In this document: piece after piece, positions 1 through 20,234 of the stretch | Position numbering within the stretch: position 1 is the stretch's first letter | Layout of the letters: every line of letters begins with the position of its first letter | Origin: Perkinsus olseni | Lineage: Eukaryota > Perkinsozoa > Perkinsida | Direction: 5' to 3' | Assembly (NCBI GenBank): GCA_013115125.1 | Contig: JABANN010000052.1 | Location: 1-64,000 of the forward strand | Length of the DNA stretch: 64,000 bases | Notes under the pieces: model-generated | Seen by the model: only the letters and a program-made list of their open reading frames with translations | Told to the model about the DNA's origin: nothing | Databases searched by the model: none | Position numbers and translations under genes: made by a program

Positions 1-51
<51 letters not shown>

Positions 52-73
52 CCCCCCCCCCCCGCCCCCCCCC
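1..73. repeat. Poly-C run at contig start
   Basis: The first 73 bases are almost pure C with three interruptions. No telomere-like hexamer or heptamer is present. It is a homopolymer tract, or an assembly or sequencing artefact at the contig edge. Confidence 0.9.
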
Positions 74-596
74 TCCACACCTGCCATGGCATACTAGGCG
101 TTCTGTTCGACTGGTGGTCAACTCTCCTTCCCTTGGCAGATACTGAATTGGTACTCCTCCAGTAGTGTAGTCCCTACTGTCTCCCATGTAGTGGAGAGAG
201 CGGTCTGCGGTCGTGCCCCTCCGCCAATAGTGCGGAGCTGCACGGAAGTCAGGCAGCAGGCGCTGGTCGCTGTCCGCCCCCAACGGGCACGCTCGGGATT
301 CTGGAAGAGCATCGCGAGCTTCTTCGGTCGCTAAGCGCCCGCACTACTCGGTCCACCGATTTTTAACCGCATATACTATTAGTAGTTTTTGGAAGTCTCA
401 TTATCGCTGCTGGGCCCCCCGCAATGGGAGCTCACTCGGGGCTCCGAGTGCGTTGTAGCCTACATCTTTTCTCACTACTTTCACCCCACGGTCAGCAGCT
501 TCACTATAGCCACCTTGGTGGTGCCAGCAGCGCTTCATGTTGAGCTATTGGGGGTAGCAGGCGCCCTTCTAGCATCTCAGCGATACCACTCCTTTC
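74..596. other. No gene recognised upstream of ATP12
   Basis: About 520 bases follow the poly-C run. Only short open frames without family motifs are seen on either strand. This stretch probably holds the 5' flank of the ATP12-like gene. I see no RNA gene in it. Confidence 0.5.
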
Positions 597-1617
597 ATGT
601 CTCTTCGGCAGAGTCGGCGGCTCCTTGCTGCTCTGCCCAGCAACACCGCCAGGATGCACAAGCGTTTTTATGACGTCGTGAAGGTCGCACGGAATACCTC
701 GGAGGAAGGCGGGGGATGGACGGTCCTTTTGGATGGCAAGTAAGGGGGAGAGGCGAGGAGGTTGGGAGGAGGCACGTGGCACTTAGGCGTTTATCCACCC
801 CTGCCAAGCACCCACTGGCGCTGCCCACGGAGGGCTTGGCATTCGCAGTAGCCGAAGAATGGGAGCGACAAGACGGTTTTATACGACCTCAGTAGGCCAG
901 GGTGTGTGTGCATGCGTGCAAGTGCAGAGTTTTGCAGTTTCATGCCGTTGATGGCGCTGGCGGCGACGACCATCGACCTGACAGTGCGGGATATGGGGTC
1001 AGTGGTGGACAGGAACCTCCATTACCTCGATACGGATCTCACGTGCTACGGGGAGTATCCTGAGTGGGTCGATTACCGAAGGTCAGCTGCTGCATATTGG
1101 CGATTCCTCGTACCCCAGCCTCTGTTCAGTTTCGTGTCGAAGAAGTTCGACTGCGTTATCGGGTCGTGCAAGGGCATATCTCTACCCAAGCACTCGGACG
1201 GAGCGGTATTGCTGGGGTGTACGTAGATTAGCTTTCGAGCGTCTGCTCCCAGGACGCGGCCTTAAGGGCGTATCTTAGTACTCTCACTCCATGGGAACTC
1301 ACTGCGTTCGATGCGATGACCAGATCGGCTAAGTCCGTCATCATCGCCCTCAACTACTACTTAGGGAACACTCCCTTGCAGGAGGTAGCAGCACCCTCTG
1401 TGCCGTCCTGGCGAAGGCTCTTTCTCAGGCGTGTAGAGCATCGGTTTTAGAGGAACTAGAAAACAGAGGGAAATGGGGGACGTAAGAGAAAGTTGAGGGT
1501 TTCGGGCTTGGATGCGTCCCTTGTAGTGTTGAAGGCGATCACGACGTCTCCGACCGGACGCTGAAGATGGCGATGGCCTCGTCGAAGTTTTTCGCCGAGG
1601 AAAGTCAAACAAATTGA
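597..1617 (+). CDS. ATPAF2: ATP12-like mitochondrial F1-ATPase assembly chaperone
   Basis: ATP12 binds the F1 alpha subunit in the mitochondrial matrix during ATP synthase assembly. The chosen ATG at 597 gives an Arg/Leu/Ala-rich N-terminus (MSLRQSRRLLAALPS) like a mitochondrial presequence, followed by the family opening RFYDVVKV and VLLDGKRLSTPAKHPLALP. The next stretch holds LAFAVAEEWERQ and then MPLMALAATTID. Later exons give YLSTLTPWELTAFD, SVIIALNYYLG, and the C-terminal EELE...KWGTVEGDHDV, which matches the family's EE.Q..WG..E..HD signature. Clear introns run 740-786, 892-937, 1207-1252 and two more before the last exon. Around 1082-1118 an intron is possible, but the frame also reads through. 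Total length (about 250 residues) is normal. It lies head-to-tail with the polymerase gene, with about 130 bases between them. Confidence 0.85.
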
Positions 1618-1745
1618 GGATGTCTCAGTGCCTTCGTTTCCGGCTCGGCGGTATCTTTGAGTTCTCCTGTATGCTGCTGGGGAGTGGGGCCCTTACAGTC
1701 CTCCCCCTTCGTAGTTGTTGTTTGTTGTTGTCGCGGCTAGTCGGC

Positions 1746-2654
1746 ATGTCATCATTTCGCCCTCACGGACCCTTCGGCCCCCTCGTCCCTGCAGTCACAT
1801 CCAGTGAATGGTTGAAGAGGAGACCGTTGGGATACAAGGACCCGGCGGAGAAGGATTCTTCCGAGAAGGACGTAAGCTTCCGCTCTTTGCGTTCATCTTC
1901 TACGCCAGCTTGGCTCTCGACTCATGCACTGGACTCAGACCAGGATTTGTGCGTTGAGATAATTTTGTGGTATTTTGACAGTACAACCAACGACGACGTG
2001 GGGTCTGGTCAGTGGCAATACTGGTGGTGTTCCTCAGGCGGAACTCTGCGCAGAGGAATCGGAGTTGCCAGAGTGGGCTAAAGTGTCGAAGGAGGAGTAC
2101 TTCAGATACGAGAATATGTTCTGTGGATGTAGGCCTGTAGTAGTAGTAGCGATGGTTGCAAACGACTGTGTGATTTGCAGATTGCGGTTCTTTCTACGAC
2201 CAGAGACAGAAGGGACAGTACTCCATGTGCTCTAGGTGCGGGGCGAAGCGAGATCGTGAGTTTTGCGGGGAGGCGGTGTACTGAGGTGATGCAGCTCACT
2301 TCAGGATTCGCCACTGGACCTCTGATGGAGTCGCATGCGGTCTTGGACTATGGCGAGATGAAGGTGTGGATGAAAAACATTATTGATGAGGAGGAAGGGA
2401 AGGAGAAGAAGGGCGACAAGAAGATGGCTTTGGTAAGACCGCCTTCCGGGGCACAGGGGAGGTCTGGGCGATCAGTACCCTGCCTGGAATGTATTGGAAG
2501 ATAAGATCGTTCTTGTCAGGTCGATGAGGAATGCCCGAAATGCAAGAATCCGAGAATGGCGTTCTGGACCCAGCAGCTGCGGAGTGCAGATGAGGGCCAG
2601 ACGGTCTTCTATGAGTGCCAGAAGTGCGGCTACCGCTTCAACGTCAATACGTGA
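1746..2654 (+). CDS. POLR1H: RNA polymerase I subunit RPA12 (A12.2)
   Basis: RPA12 is a small Pol I subunit needed for RNA cleavage and termination of rRNA transcription in the nucleolus. The C-terminal exon (from about 2520) encodes a TFIIS-type zinc ribbon: CPKC, a 24-residue spacer, RSADEGQTVFYECQKC and GYRF. The acidic RSADEGQ hairpin with the YxC spacing is the RPA12 form, since TFIIS and RPC11 have RSADEPMT. An N-terminal zinc ribbon is assembled across an intron at about 2129-2180: MFCGYCGSFYD...YSMCSRCG. Predicted exons join in phase at about 1869/1980, 2011/2040, 2254/2306 and 2434/2520. The start ATG at 1746 opens a Pro/Gly-rich leader. The N-terminal extension before the first zinc ribbon (about 75 residues) is longer than in yeast or human RPA12. 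Confidence 0.85.
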
Positions 2655-2820
2655 GTTACTACTACTGCCACCACTCACCAGCGGCGGCCCTACCAGTTGT
2701 TCTTACGTCAACGTATACTGCTACTACTACCACCACGCTTGGTGTTGAGTTCGTAAAGGGTATGAAGGTTTGTAGTGAGTCCAGCTTCGTACGAGGACTC
2801 TAGCAGGACATGATTCAATT

Positions 2821-5800
2821 ATGATGGTCTCGTCAGCGCGGTCGGCCCTGCGAATAGATCTGCGGTATCCTTTCCTGCAGCGTGCAATCCTGAACAGATC
2901 TGGCCGGCGAGGGCTCAGCGGCGGCCCTGCGGTGGTGGAGAGGTTGAGGATGATACGTAACATTGGGGTGTTCGCTCATGTGGATGCCGGGAAGACTAGT
3001 ACGACCGAGAGGATGCTGCTGCACGCGGGGGAGATAGGCCAGCCTGGCAGCGTTGATCGGGGCACAGCTCAGATGGACTACCTACGACAGGAGGTCGAGC
3101 GAGGCATCTCCATCAGGGCGGCGGCCATGACTTTCAAGTGGGCGGACTATACCATCAACTTGGTGGACACACCGGGCCATGTCGAGTTTGGTGCGGAGGT
3201 CCAGAGGGCGGTCAGAGTCCTGGATGGCGCTGTAGTGGTAATAGATGGCACGGCTGGGGTGCAGGCTCAGACTCGGACCATATGGAAGCAAACTGACCAT
3301 TTACCCAGGGTCATCTTTGTTAACAAGTTAGACATCGAAGGAGCCTCCTGGGAAACGGCAGTACGAAGCCTCAGCACAGCCTTGCCTCAGTCGATAAGCC
3401 AGCCCGTGATGATACAGTATCCACTACTTCATCCGGGCGGAGGTATCCGGGGTACCGTAGATCTGCTTACTCGGCAGGGCTACTTGTACCGAGGGGAGTA
3501 CGGCGAGGTGCTGAGTGAAGTCAGGGTTGAAGACGAGGACGACCTGGACGGTGTTGAAAAGGCCCGCACTGAGCTGCTCGAGGTCTTGGCGATTTTGGAT
3601 GAGATTTTTGCGGAAGAGTACTTTGGCCAAGGAGAAATGTCCGCGGCTTCGGTCAGCTCAGCTATACGGCGACAGTCCGTGGGGCGGGCCCTCGTACCTG
3701 TCCTTTTCGGATCAGCCATATCGAACATCGGGATACAAGTAGGTGTACAGCCCCCCTCACTCCTGTGTTACACAAGGCTGTTGGCTTCAGCATCTGATGA
3801 ACTCGATAGCATTGTATCTGAGTAACCCTATGGAGGCTGCTCGGGACCGCCATCATTACTTGCCGGACCCTTTGGCGGAGGGTACTGTGATAGAGGCCTT
3901 CAAAGTGATTCCCCCCTCAACGGACCCGGAGGAGGAGGAACGCGGCAACGTGGTCTACTGTCGGTAGGCCAGCCCTGCTTCGACCTCGGATACTCCTTGG
4001 TGGACAGGATACTCTCGGGTAATGTCGCAGTTGGGACGAAGCTCCGCAATAGGACAAGGGAGAGGGAGGGAGAATACGAGACAGCCTCTGGGGTGTACAG
4101 GGTGAAGGCATCTGAGCTGCACCCGAGGAAGGTGCTCCTGGGTACGACTGTCGGGCTGGCCATCGGCCTTCCTCATCGCCATTGCCTCTCAGATGGCGAC
4201 ATTGGTGTCGTTACGGGGCTGCAGAACATCCGAAGTGGTGATATCCTAACGGCTGTAGACGGTGAGGGGCGTTTGAGCGAGGCCTGCGAGGCCATCATTG
4301 CACTGCGGAAGGAAGATGCCAAGGCCAGCGAGGTGCTACTACGGCAGCGTCAGGAGCCCACGCTGTTGTTCATAGTTGCCAGGAGTATGCTTCACTACCT
4401 TTACCAGCAACACCAGGGATAATGATGAGAGGCTCAGGATTGCACTGCAGAGGATGATGCTGGAGGACCCCAGTCTCGAGTAGGAGGACGTTCGACTCGG
4501 CTGGCCTATCGTTCTCATCGCGATCGCTCTGAGCATGCATTGCTATAGCCCCAGTAGTGCACGGGTATTGCCCCCTTCTGTCAGCTTCAAGGTGGATACG
4601 AATACGGGGCAGTTCATGGTATGGGGGATGGGTGATTTTCATTTGGACCTCCTACGGGACCGTATCGAGACTGAGTACCAGATACCGGCTAAGATGGGCG
4701 ACTTGCGGGTGGGCTGCCCTCCGGAGGCGCTCACTGTGGCGGTGACTGTTCTCCTTTCAGATAACGTACAGAGAGTATCTTTCGGAGGCCTTTGCTCTGA
4801 CGAGCTCATCGCCGGGTCACGACTTAGGCCTGTCCATGAGGTTTATGATGTCAGTGGGGCCTACTAGGGACCTGCCAGTCCTGGAGGAGGGCGGGGAGGC
4901 AGGAGAGAGCGCCTATGTTAATGAAGTGGATATAGTTGACGGGGTCGACGCTGAGACCACCTTGCCGGAGGAGTTGAAGGCAGAGCTGAGGGAACTGCTG
5001 TGTGACGCTCTGACTATGGGACCGTTGAAGAAGTCTAGAATGGCCGCTACTCATGTAACCGGACGGTTGGGGGCTCTCATCACTGAGCGCGACTGCTGCT
5101 GGATTCAGGTGACACTATCGGATGTGGTTTGGAAGGCCGGCCACGACAGCAGCAGCGATACAGCTGTTCTCAAGGACGAGGTCATCCGCATGTACCACTA
5201 TCTCATGAGAATGGTGAGGGGGGCATGTTCGCTGCCTGGGTCGGCAAGTCCGTGGTCGAAGTCAAGGCAATGGATATGCTACTGTGCATGTACGTGAATG
5301 ATGATGATGATAATGGTGGATTGTAATAAACTGAAGATAGTCATGTTGTCACTACGTATGGATTGATGAATAATATCTAGAGTAGGGTGAAATATGGTAT
5401 GATAAATTCATGAATAATACTTGGATACTCGCTTGGCCTTTCACTCTCTTATTTCCCCAGGCGAAGAAGAAAGGATCCATCAAGATACTAGAGCCGATAG
5501 TTCAAGTTACGATCAGCGGGCCGGAGAGTATCCGTGGGACCGTAAGGACCATCCCCGCTATGGCGATTCACAGCTCCCTGCCGACGCTCAGCTCAGCGGA
5601 CCCGTTCGCAGTGAGCTTATCCGGAATCGGCGAGCCCATGTTGACCCTGTTGAGTCCCACGACGACTTCACCTGTGAGTTGGTAGCATACGTGCCGCAGT
5701 CGAAGATGAAGGGATATGCCGCCCACGTCCGGGCTACAACGGGTGGGAGGACCACACTCCAGGTGACTTCACGGCAGCAGCAGCAGCACTCGATGAAGGA

Positions 5801-5883
5801 CAGCCTCATCTCAGGCGGTACCAATGGGCTACACCGAGATCGACCTCGATACGTTGAATGATGAGCTCTACGATGACTTCTGA
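2821..5883 (+). CDS. GFM2: Mitochondrial elongation factor G2 (ribosome recycling), copy A
   Basis: EF-G2mt is the translational GTPase that splits mitochondrial ribosomes with RRF. Exon 1 (2821 to about 3738) carries a basic presequence, G1 AHVDAGKT, the [10 protein letters not shown] switch region, G3 DTPGH and G4 NKLD, all in the EF-G2 rather than EF-G1 style ([17 protein letters not shown]). Later exons give [94 protein letters not shown] and a domain V with [10 protein letters not shown]. Introns match copy B in position, for example before the HL(M/L) exon and after GT in the RGT motif. The last exon ends in a short acidic tail. All GTPase motifs look intact, so nothing marks it as dead. 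It is followed about 130 bases later by a second paralogue. Confidence 0.85.
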
Positions 5884-5917
5884 GGAGGCAGGGATTGCAT
5901 GTTGTCTCAGACTCTGA

Positions 5918-9467
<3,550 letters not shown>

Positions 9468-9524
9468 GTGTTTCTGCGACCCCCTCCGCCGTCGTGTTCC
9501 GTAGCGTCGACTGTGGCTCTCTCT

Positions 9525-10748
<1,224 letters not shown>

Positions 10749-10997
10749 TGAACTCTACATACTGGTGCATGCTCAATGTATGGCATCTCCCGGAACCCTC
10801 CCTGTGTCGTCAACAGAGAAGTCGCCAGCACGGTATGATGATGTTGGCGAGCGCTCGCGTATCCTCTTTCGGGCATTCCTCGAATTTCCAGAGAGGATAT
10901 CCGAGTGTTTTTCCTTTTTAGCAGTTGACTCGGCCTAAAGCGCAACTTGTGGGTCATACCAACCGTTGCTTCGCGCTACCCTTCCGCGCCTCGAATC

Positions 10998-14466
<3,469 letters not shown>

Positions 14467-15001
14467 GCGACGAAGGCGCAAGTTTTTGTTACGTGTTTTC
14501 TGTGTCTATTGGCGGTAAATATTGCCGCAGTAAAAGTCAGTCCTGTTGCGTACGTGCAGTTGTCGAAGTCGAACTCGACTTGAAGGGCAAGTGCCTGTAA
14601 GGTATAGCAGGTACCTTCTAACCGTGTCTGCCGTGTTGTTTACCACACAATCACTTCACAGCTGCTTCTCAAGATCGTGGAGCGCTTGCCTTCCCTCTCT
14701 TCTTCGTACGATCGGATACTCGGTCCCTGTGTCACCCCGCACAGTATACCGAAGCGCAGGGCATCTAAAAATGGGACGTCTCCATCGGACCTCTCAGGAC
14801 GCTTGTTTGATAACTTGATGCAAAAGCGAGTTCGATGATCACCAATGAAACACCCGCCCACTGGTTCTTATGCGGGGACGTTCGTCACCGGTGGTGAGTC
14901 CCACCGTTACTCACTCATCAACGAAAGTCCCATGGGATCTCTTAACAACTGCACAACGAGTATAACAGAAGACATGGAAAGTAGTTGACAAAGCGCAGCG
15001 G
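14467..15001. other. Intergenic region between convergent DLD and kinesin genes
   Basis: About 535 bases lie between the DLD stop (plus) and the predicted kinesin stop (minus). Short open frames only. Convergent 3' UTRs are the likely content. Confidence 0.4.
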
Positions 15002-18000
15002 TTAAGCAGCCACGACTCTTGGTGGGGGAGGCAGTGCCATACCGTGGGACCAGGCATGGGCGCACATGTGAGCATAAACGAAGTCCTGACCGGAGTTTAC
15101 AAGCTAGTGTCGCCGGGAGAAGTCATGTTCACTAACCTGCATTATAAGCATGCCCTTCCCTCCCTGATCCAAATTAGCGAATAAGGTCGCGTCGTCGCAG
15201 CCGAACAAAGTGTCATGGGCTGCATGCCCTCGCCCTGCACCTCAGAGCTGTCAATCTACCACACAGAGTTCCTCACCTTTAGGCGTCATAATCCAATCTC
15301 GCTTCGTCACAGCAGCCAATAGGCGTGCAAAGTCAAATAAGGTGACCTGAGCCCAACACTAGTATAGCGCTCCTTGGGAGAATCAAGGGTCACCTGTCCT
15401 CGTTTAGAAGGATCGAAGTACTCCATGGCCTGGGCGGGACCTCCGAAGAGAGACTCGATCAATTGCCCGAAGGATGCCAATGACACCTGATATCACTTCA
15501 ACTTCTGATTCATCTGCCTACTCTTATGTTACTTCTCTTTGCGATTTGATGCCCCGAGGAACCAGTCCGACAGGGTACACTTGCACCGACACGATCCGGG
15601 GTTCGTGCTTCCCTCCTTCAGCTGCTGCGCAGTTGCCTTGCAGAACGGTCTGTTGCAGACCGGTTCTGATGGTCCTATTGTTGAATAAATTTGGCGTCGA
15701 GCTCGATAGAGACAGCGTTTGGGAAGGAAAGGTTCTCGTTTGTGTTGGGAGAGGAACAATAGAATGCCTTTGCAGGGTTGGGACGGCGATTGGGCGCGGA
15801 GGTGATGCGTTGCCCAGCACTGTACCTGAGCATTCTACTCACACTCTGATCACGTCACGCCGATTTTAAACAGCGTACCGTATGTTGTCGGGGGGCCGAG
15901 GGCCGATGGAGGCAGTGGGACCGACTGAGCACCACTCAGGCTCCTTGAAGGTACCTCCTGAGTGATCTGTGCGAGTTGCGGTACGGCTGTGAAAAAGGTC
16001 GGCATAAGCCTCGAGGTCGCCGCATCCGGCAGGAACGTTTGCGAACTAGTCTTCTCCAGGGAGGGGGGCAGAGCAGCCCAGGTGTTGGAAAGCGGTGATA
16101 TTGTGTTCTTGCATGAGGGTTGTGACGCGGTCTTCGCTGATAGTAACTATAAACCGGCTGACAGCAACGCGGCGGCGTTAATCGTTGGGCTACTTCTCGA
16201 AGCCTCTCGTTCTCTTCCCTCAACGATGCGTTGAGTGCCCGCAGCTCGGAATTCTCCTTCTCGAGATTTTCCCGCTCCACTCCCGGCGCGGGATTACCCT
16301 GAGATGACAAGTGACTCGACTGGCCAGTGGCACCGACTACACACCCCAGCAACGCTCTCTTCTGCCTTGGCCGACTCGGTGGGCGGCAGCACGAGGGCAT
16401 GCTTTGTCCCCGTAACGCTGTGTAGTATCTGCAGGCACGAGTGAAGTTATAGCCCACTCCCGGGCTTGGCGAGCTTTACCGTGGATCGCCGATGGCGGTT
16501 GGTTGAAGCGGTTGGCACTCTGTCGATGGAGTCCTTCAGTTGTTCGATCTCCCTATTGAGCGAGGCTCTAGTCGAGAACTCCGTCTGCGTCCTGAGGGTT
16601 GCCGAGGATCCGCACCGCCGACAGCCACGATGCCCAATCACTTGACATCAGCTGGCTCGTCCGTCCAGGCGTCCAGCAGGCGGCCCTCGATGGTTCGGAA
16701 GAAATCTCCAGTCCGCACGTCTGAAGGTACGGGCAAGTGGTGCTCGGCAGGAGGAAGCAGATGCTCACCATGACGATCCACTGAGCCAATCTCCACCCGG
16801 TGATAGAGGTCACGCATGAGATCGAGTTGATGGCGGAATCTTTGCGAGCTCCAGTAGCAGAGAACCTGAGCTCTCAGCGTAAACCCGACGACGGCCGCCA
16901 TTGCACCGCCCTACCGTGGCATGGACACCATCGCTCTCCTTGTCGTGGAATTTGAGCAGGCGAATGACCACGAGATCTCGGGCAGGTGAGTTGTACACAT
17001 CCCAGATCAGCTCTACTTCGAACCTGACGACAGGAATTTGCCCTCAAGAGGGAGGAGTTTCCAACCTGAAGTTCATTTCTGGCCGCAGCTCAGTGGTCAT
17101 ATCATTGGCCTCGTCCACCAGAGGACAGATGCTTCTCAGGACCTGACCGGATATGCTTCCATCCTCTCTCCGTGCTGCGACACCAACCTCGAGGAACTCC
17201 GCCATCTGCTGGTCGTCCAGCTTGTTCTTGACATCCTCGATGTAGTGACGGAGCTCCTGCAGTAGACAGGGTAGTATGGTGAACCGTAGGCGTGGCCTAC
17301 CTGGAAGGCTTCACTGGAGTCGTCGTGAACTATCTCTCGGACGAAGTCATCGTACACAACACCCTGGCCGGCAGTGATCGTCTGCCATGACCCGAAGCTC
17401 TTCATAGGTCGGAGATGGCCTCGCTCACCTCGTTGGCCTCTCGCGAGGTCGGGACGATGAAGCTCATGCAGTGGGCCCGGCCGAATACGAGTCGGTCCAG
17501 GTGACGAAGGCGTCGTGGAGGGTCTCCAGCGCGTAGTACCTATCTTTGGAGGTAAGCGAGGGGACCCTGAGGTGAATGCTATTCCTCACCTTGCCGTTGA
17601 CCAGGACGCGACCTCCGGCCTGGGCACCAGCATCGGTGAGGGAAATGGTGAGCCTTTGGTTGCCGTAGTTGTCTACTTGGCACAGAGAAGGAGGTATACC
17701 CACACCCCTGAGGACCATGTGGCACTCGGCCGGAGAGCTGCCCACGATGGTGGTCTGTTGAGAAGGAAAGTGACAGCCAACACACGAGAGTAGAGGTCTC
17801 ACAGCATCAGGTTGGAAGTAGTAGATGAGGGAGCCCGAGAGCATCGGATCTTGTGAGACGTTGAGCATGTAGGGCGTGTAGTCCCCAACGCCGAAGGCTG
17901 CCTTGATCTCGGAAGAGGAGAGGCCTCTGTCGGCTAGGGCTGCCTCGCGCACTCGCAGCATGTCCTGGGAGGCGGCCAACTGACAGATATCGTGCTGTCC

Positions 18001-20022
18001 GGCGGCAAGGAAACTGAGGGCGAAGCACCTGGCTCTCATAGGTCCTCTTCATATCAGCGACGAGGCGCTCCCTCTCCTGCAACTCCCGGGTGAGCGTCGC
18101 CACCTCTGATGAAACGTTCTTGGACTGCTGAGACTGCAGCTGGCGACGAAGGCTCCCGATCTAAAACAACATGTGGGTGGATAAGGACTCCGTCACGCGC
18201 CACGAAAATATCACCTCAAGCTGCAGGACTCTGAGGACTTGCTCGTCCCTGTCGACGTTCACTCGCGCCGAGACCCGAACCTCCTGTACCGATGCGGCGA
18301 AGCGTAACGTGGAGACACTTTCCTCCAGCTCAGACCTGGGAGGACGACAGGTCCATGCGGTCGGGAGGGCGGGCCGGGCTGCTACCGTGCTGGACTGATG
18401 CAAGCGATCATGAAGGTCTTTGAGTTGCCCGCAAGAGAGTCTTTGAGGAGGAAGGTGAGCTTCGAGGACCGAAACGGAATCCACGACGCGGCTGCATGCG
18501 AATCTGAGAAGAACAAGTGATGCGGGCTTCGAGGTGGCAGCAGGCGGGCCCACCCCGGGTGGTTCTTCTCTTGACGGTATTGGGCCCTCGTTCCACAAGA
18601 TGCTTGATGACCATGCCCAGAGCGCTCAAGCTCTGATTGATCGAGTTTGCCTCCCTACACGAGCACCACTCCTGCCTCTCCCCACTTCTCTCCGAACCAA
18701 GCTTACCGGAGAACAGATCCAGTGCTGTGGGTCTTCTCCTGCCGCTCACTGCCCGCCAGATCGATGAGGTTGATGCATGATCGCAGCTTTGGCCCGTCAT
18801 CGGTCGGCTGGCACTGAGACGACGACCGTACCCTCGCTGAACCGTCCTCAGCAACCCACCTCCAGACGTATCCTGCACACTGCGTGGCTTCGACTTGAAT
18901 GCGGGTTCATCGAGGTCACCGACTCCGCCCGGCGTCTGTTGCCGACTGCAGAGAGATTCCCGGTACCACAGCCCTGAAGCCCCTACACTGCAGCAGCTTC
19001 TCCACCTCCTCCGGGGACTGCAGCAGGGCCTCGGTGAGATCCCTGACGTAGACGCCGAGCCCTGGATGCTCCATGACGGTGAGATCACGGTTCCTGGTGA
19101 GCGGGAGGAGGTGATTATGGCAAGGAGTGGTATGAAGTTACTCGTCATCCACTGCTAGCAGGTCCCTGAGGTGCTCATTGTAGATCTCTAGGTAGGACAC
19201 CCACATCCTCAGCTGAAAGCGAATAGGGTTCAAATGAACTTCTGCGCCATGACTCCAGTGCAGTCGGGCCCGGCTCCCCAAGAACTCTGGGACGCACTGT
19301 TAGGTGGGCCGAAAAGAATGTCGATATAATATTCATTCCTTACAGTCCCAGTGGCGCAGAGTGTAAACCATCACATTGGTGATGCGTGATGAGGGTAGCG
19401 GAGCAGCGTCCTGTGTCGAACTCTGCTGTGCCCGTGCCATGAGACTATGCCATGTCCCCACGAGTTGCCTCCCTGCTGCCGCCCACCTGCCTAACAGACT
19501 CTCCCGCAGCGAAGAGACTGCGACTGAGTCTTGGTATGATCCCGCGATGTTCTCCCGAGTAGGTCCCCGGTTCACCATGCATAGTGTACGACTTGCCAGA
19601 GCCCGTCTGGCCGTAGGCGAAGAGGCAGCCATTGAAGCCTTGCAGACCTGACCGATGCTCTTCCCCTCTCGAGGAGCCCCCCGTAGGGCTCACTGTTGCG
19701 CAGGATCTTGGTCCCGATCTCTGAATACAGCGCCGCCTGGGTCGCGGAAGCGGAATCAGACAGGTCGCTGCTGTCGAAAACATAATCGACGGTGAAGCTC
19801 TTAGCGCTGCTACGGGACGACGGCTGAGGTGCATCACACAGCAGCGTCGAGTTAAATGGCATTCGTTGCTACTACCCTGATGGAGATGCTGTTCTCGCCT
19901 TCACGAAGCATACAGGGGTCTGGTTCTGGTCTGCCCAGCCAGGAGCGGATGCGTACTGCAACGCTGATGTTTCCGGTCTCCGCCTTCTCCTGCGAGGATG
20001 CTAGGGGATCAGTACTGGCCAT
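15002..20022 (-). CDS. Kinesin-3-like motor with FHA domain and EF-hand-like C-terminus
   Basis: The gene encodes a microtubule motor ATPase. From the ATG at 20022 the first exon reads [18 protein letters not shown]. Next come [11 protein letters not shown] and the P-loop exon [16 protein letters not shown] (about 19570-19620). Switch II/helix 4 is [16 protein letters not shown], followed by [22 protein letters not shown] and [13 protein letters not shown] coiled coil ([16 protein letters not shown]) precedes an FHA module at about 17540-17900: [33 protein letters not shown] and VLVNGKVR, the Kinesin-3 arrangement. A second coiled coil lies near 16220-16290 ([21 protein letters not shown]). 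A stop at 15850 falls inside a predicted intron (donor about 15867, acceptor about 15829). Reading continues in phase through a Ser/Thr/Pro-rich stretch and two EF-hand-like loops before TAA at 15002. Motor and FHA are firm; the 3' end is a prediction. Confidence 0.75.
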
Positions 20023-20234
20023 GACGGTGCAGTGGAATTATCGATGATACTGGCCTCGGGGCTGCACTTCGAGGGGTGTTGCAGGAGTTCGGATTGACAA
20101 CTCAAGGACTGTAGTAATGGTTGGTAAATATCATCAATCATGCCACCAACCCGCCGTGCCGAGCCTCCGGGGAAGGCAGACACCCCTGAACCCTCCGCCC
20201 AGTGACCACGTACAACACGGAGCTTGGATCGGCG

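Noticed and set aside
1-73. Poly-C start as a telomere
   Set aside because: No telomere repeat unit; a homopolymer fits a contig-end artefact better.
2494-2748. Alternative frames over the RPA12 zinc ribbon
   Set aside because: The RSADEGQTVFYEC reading identifies the true frame.
15850-15852. TGA as the end of the kinesin gene
   Set aside because: A GT donor just upstream and an AG just downstream splice it out and keep a long Ser/Thr/Pro and EF-hand-like frame open, so I placed the end at 15002, with reservation.
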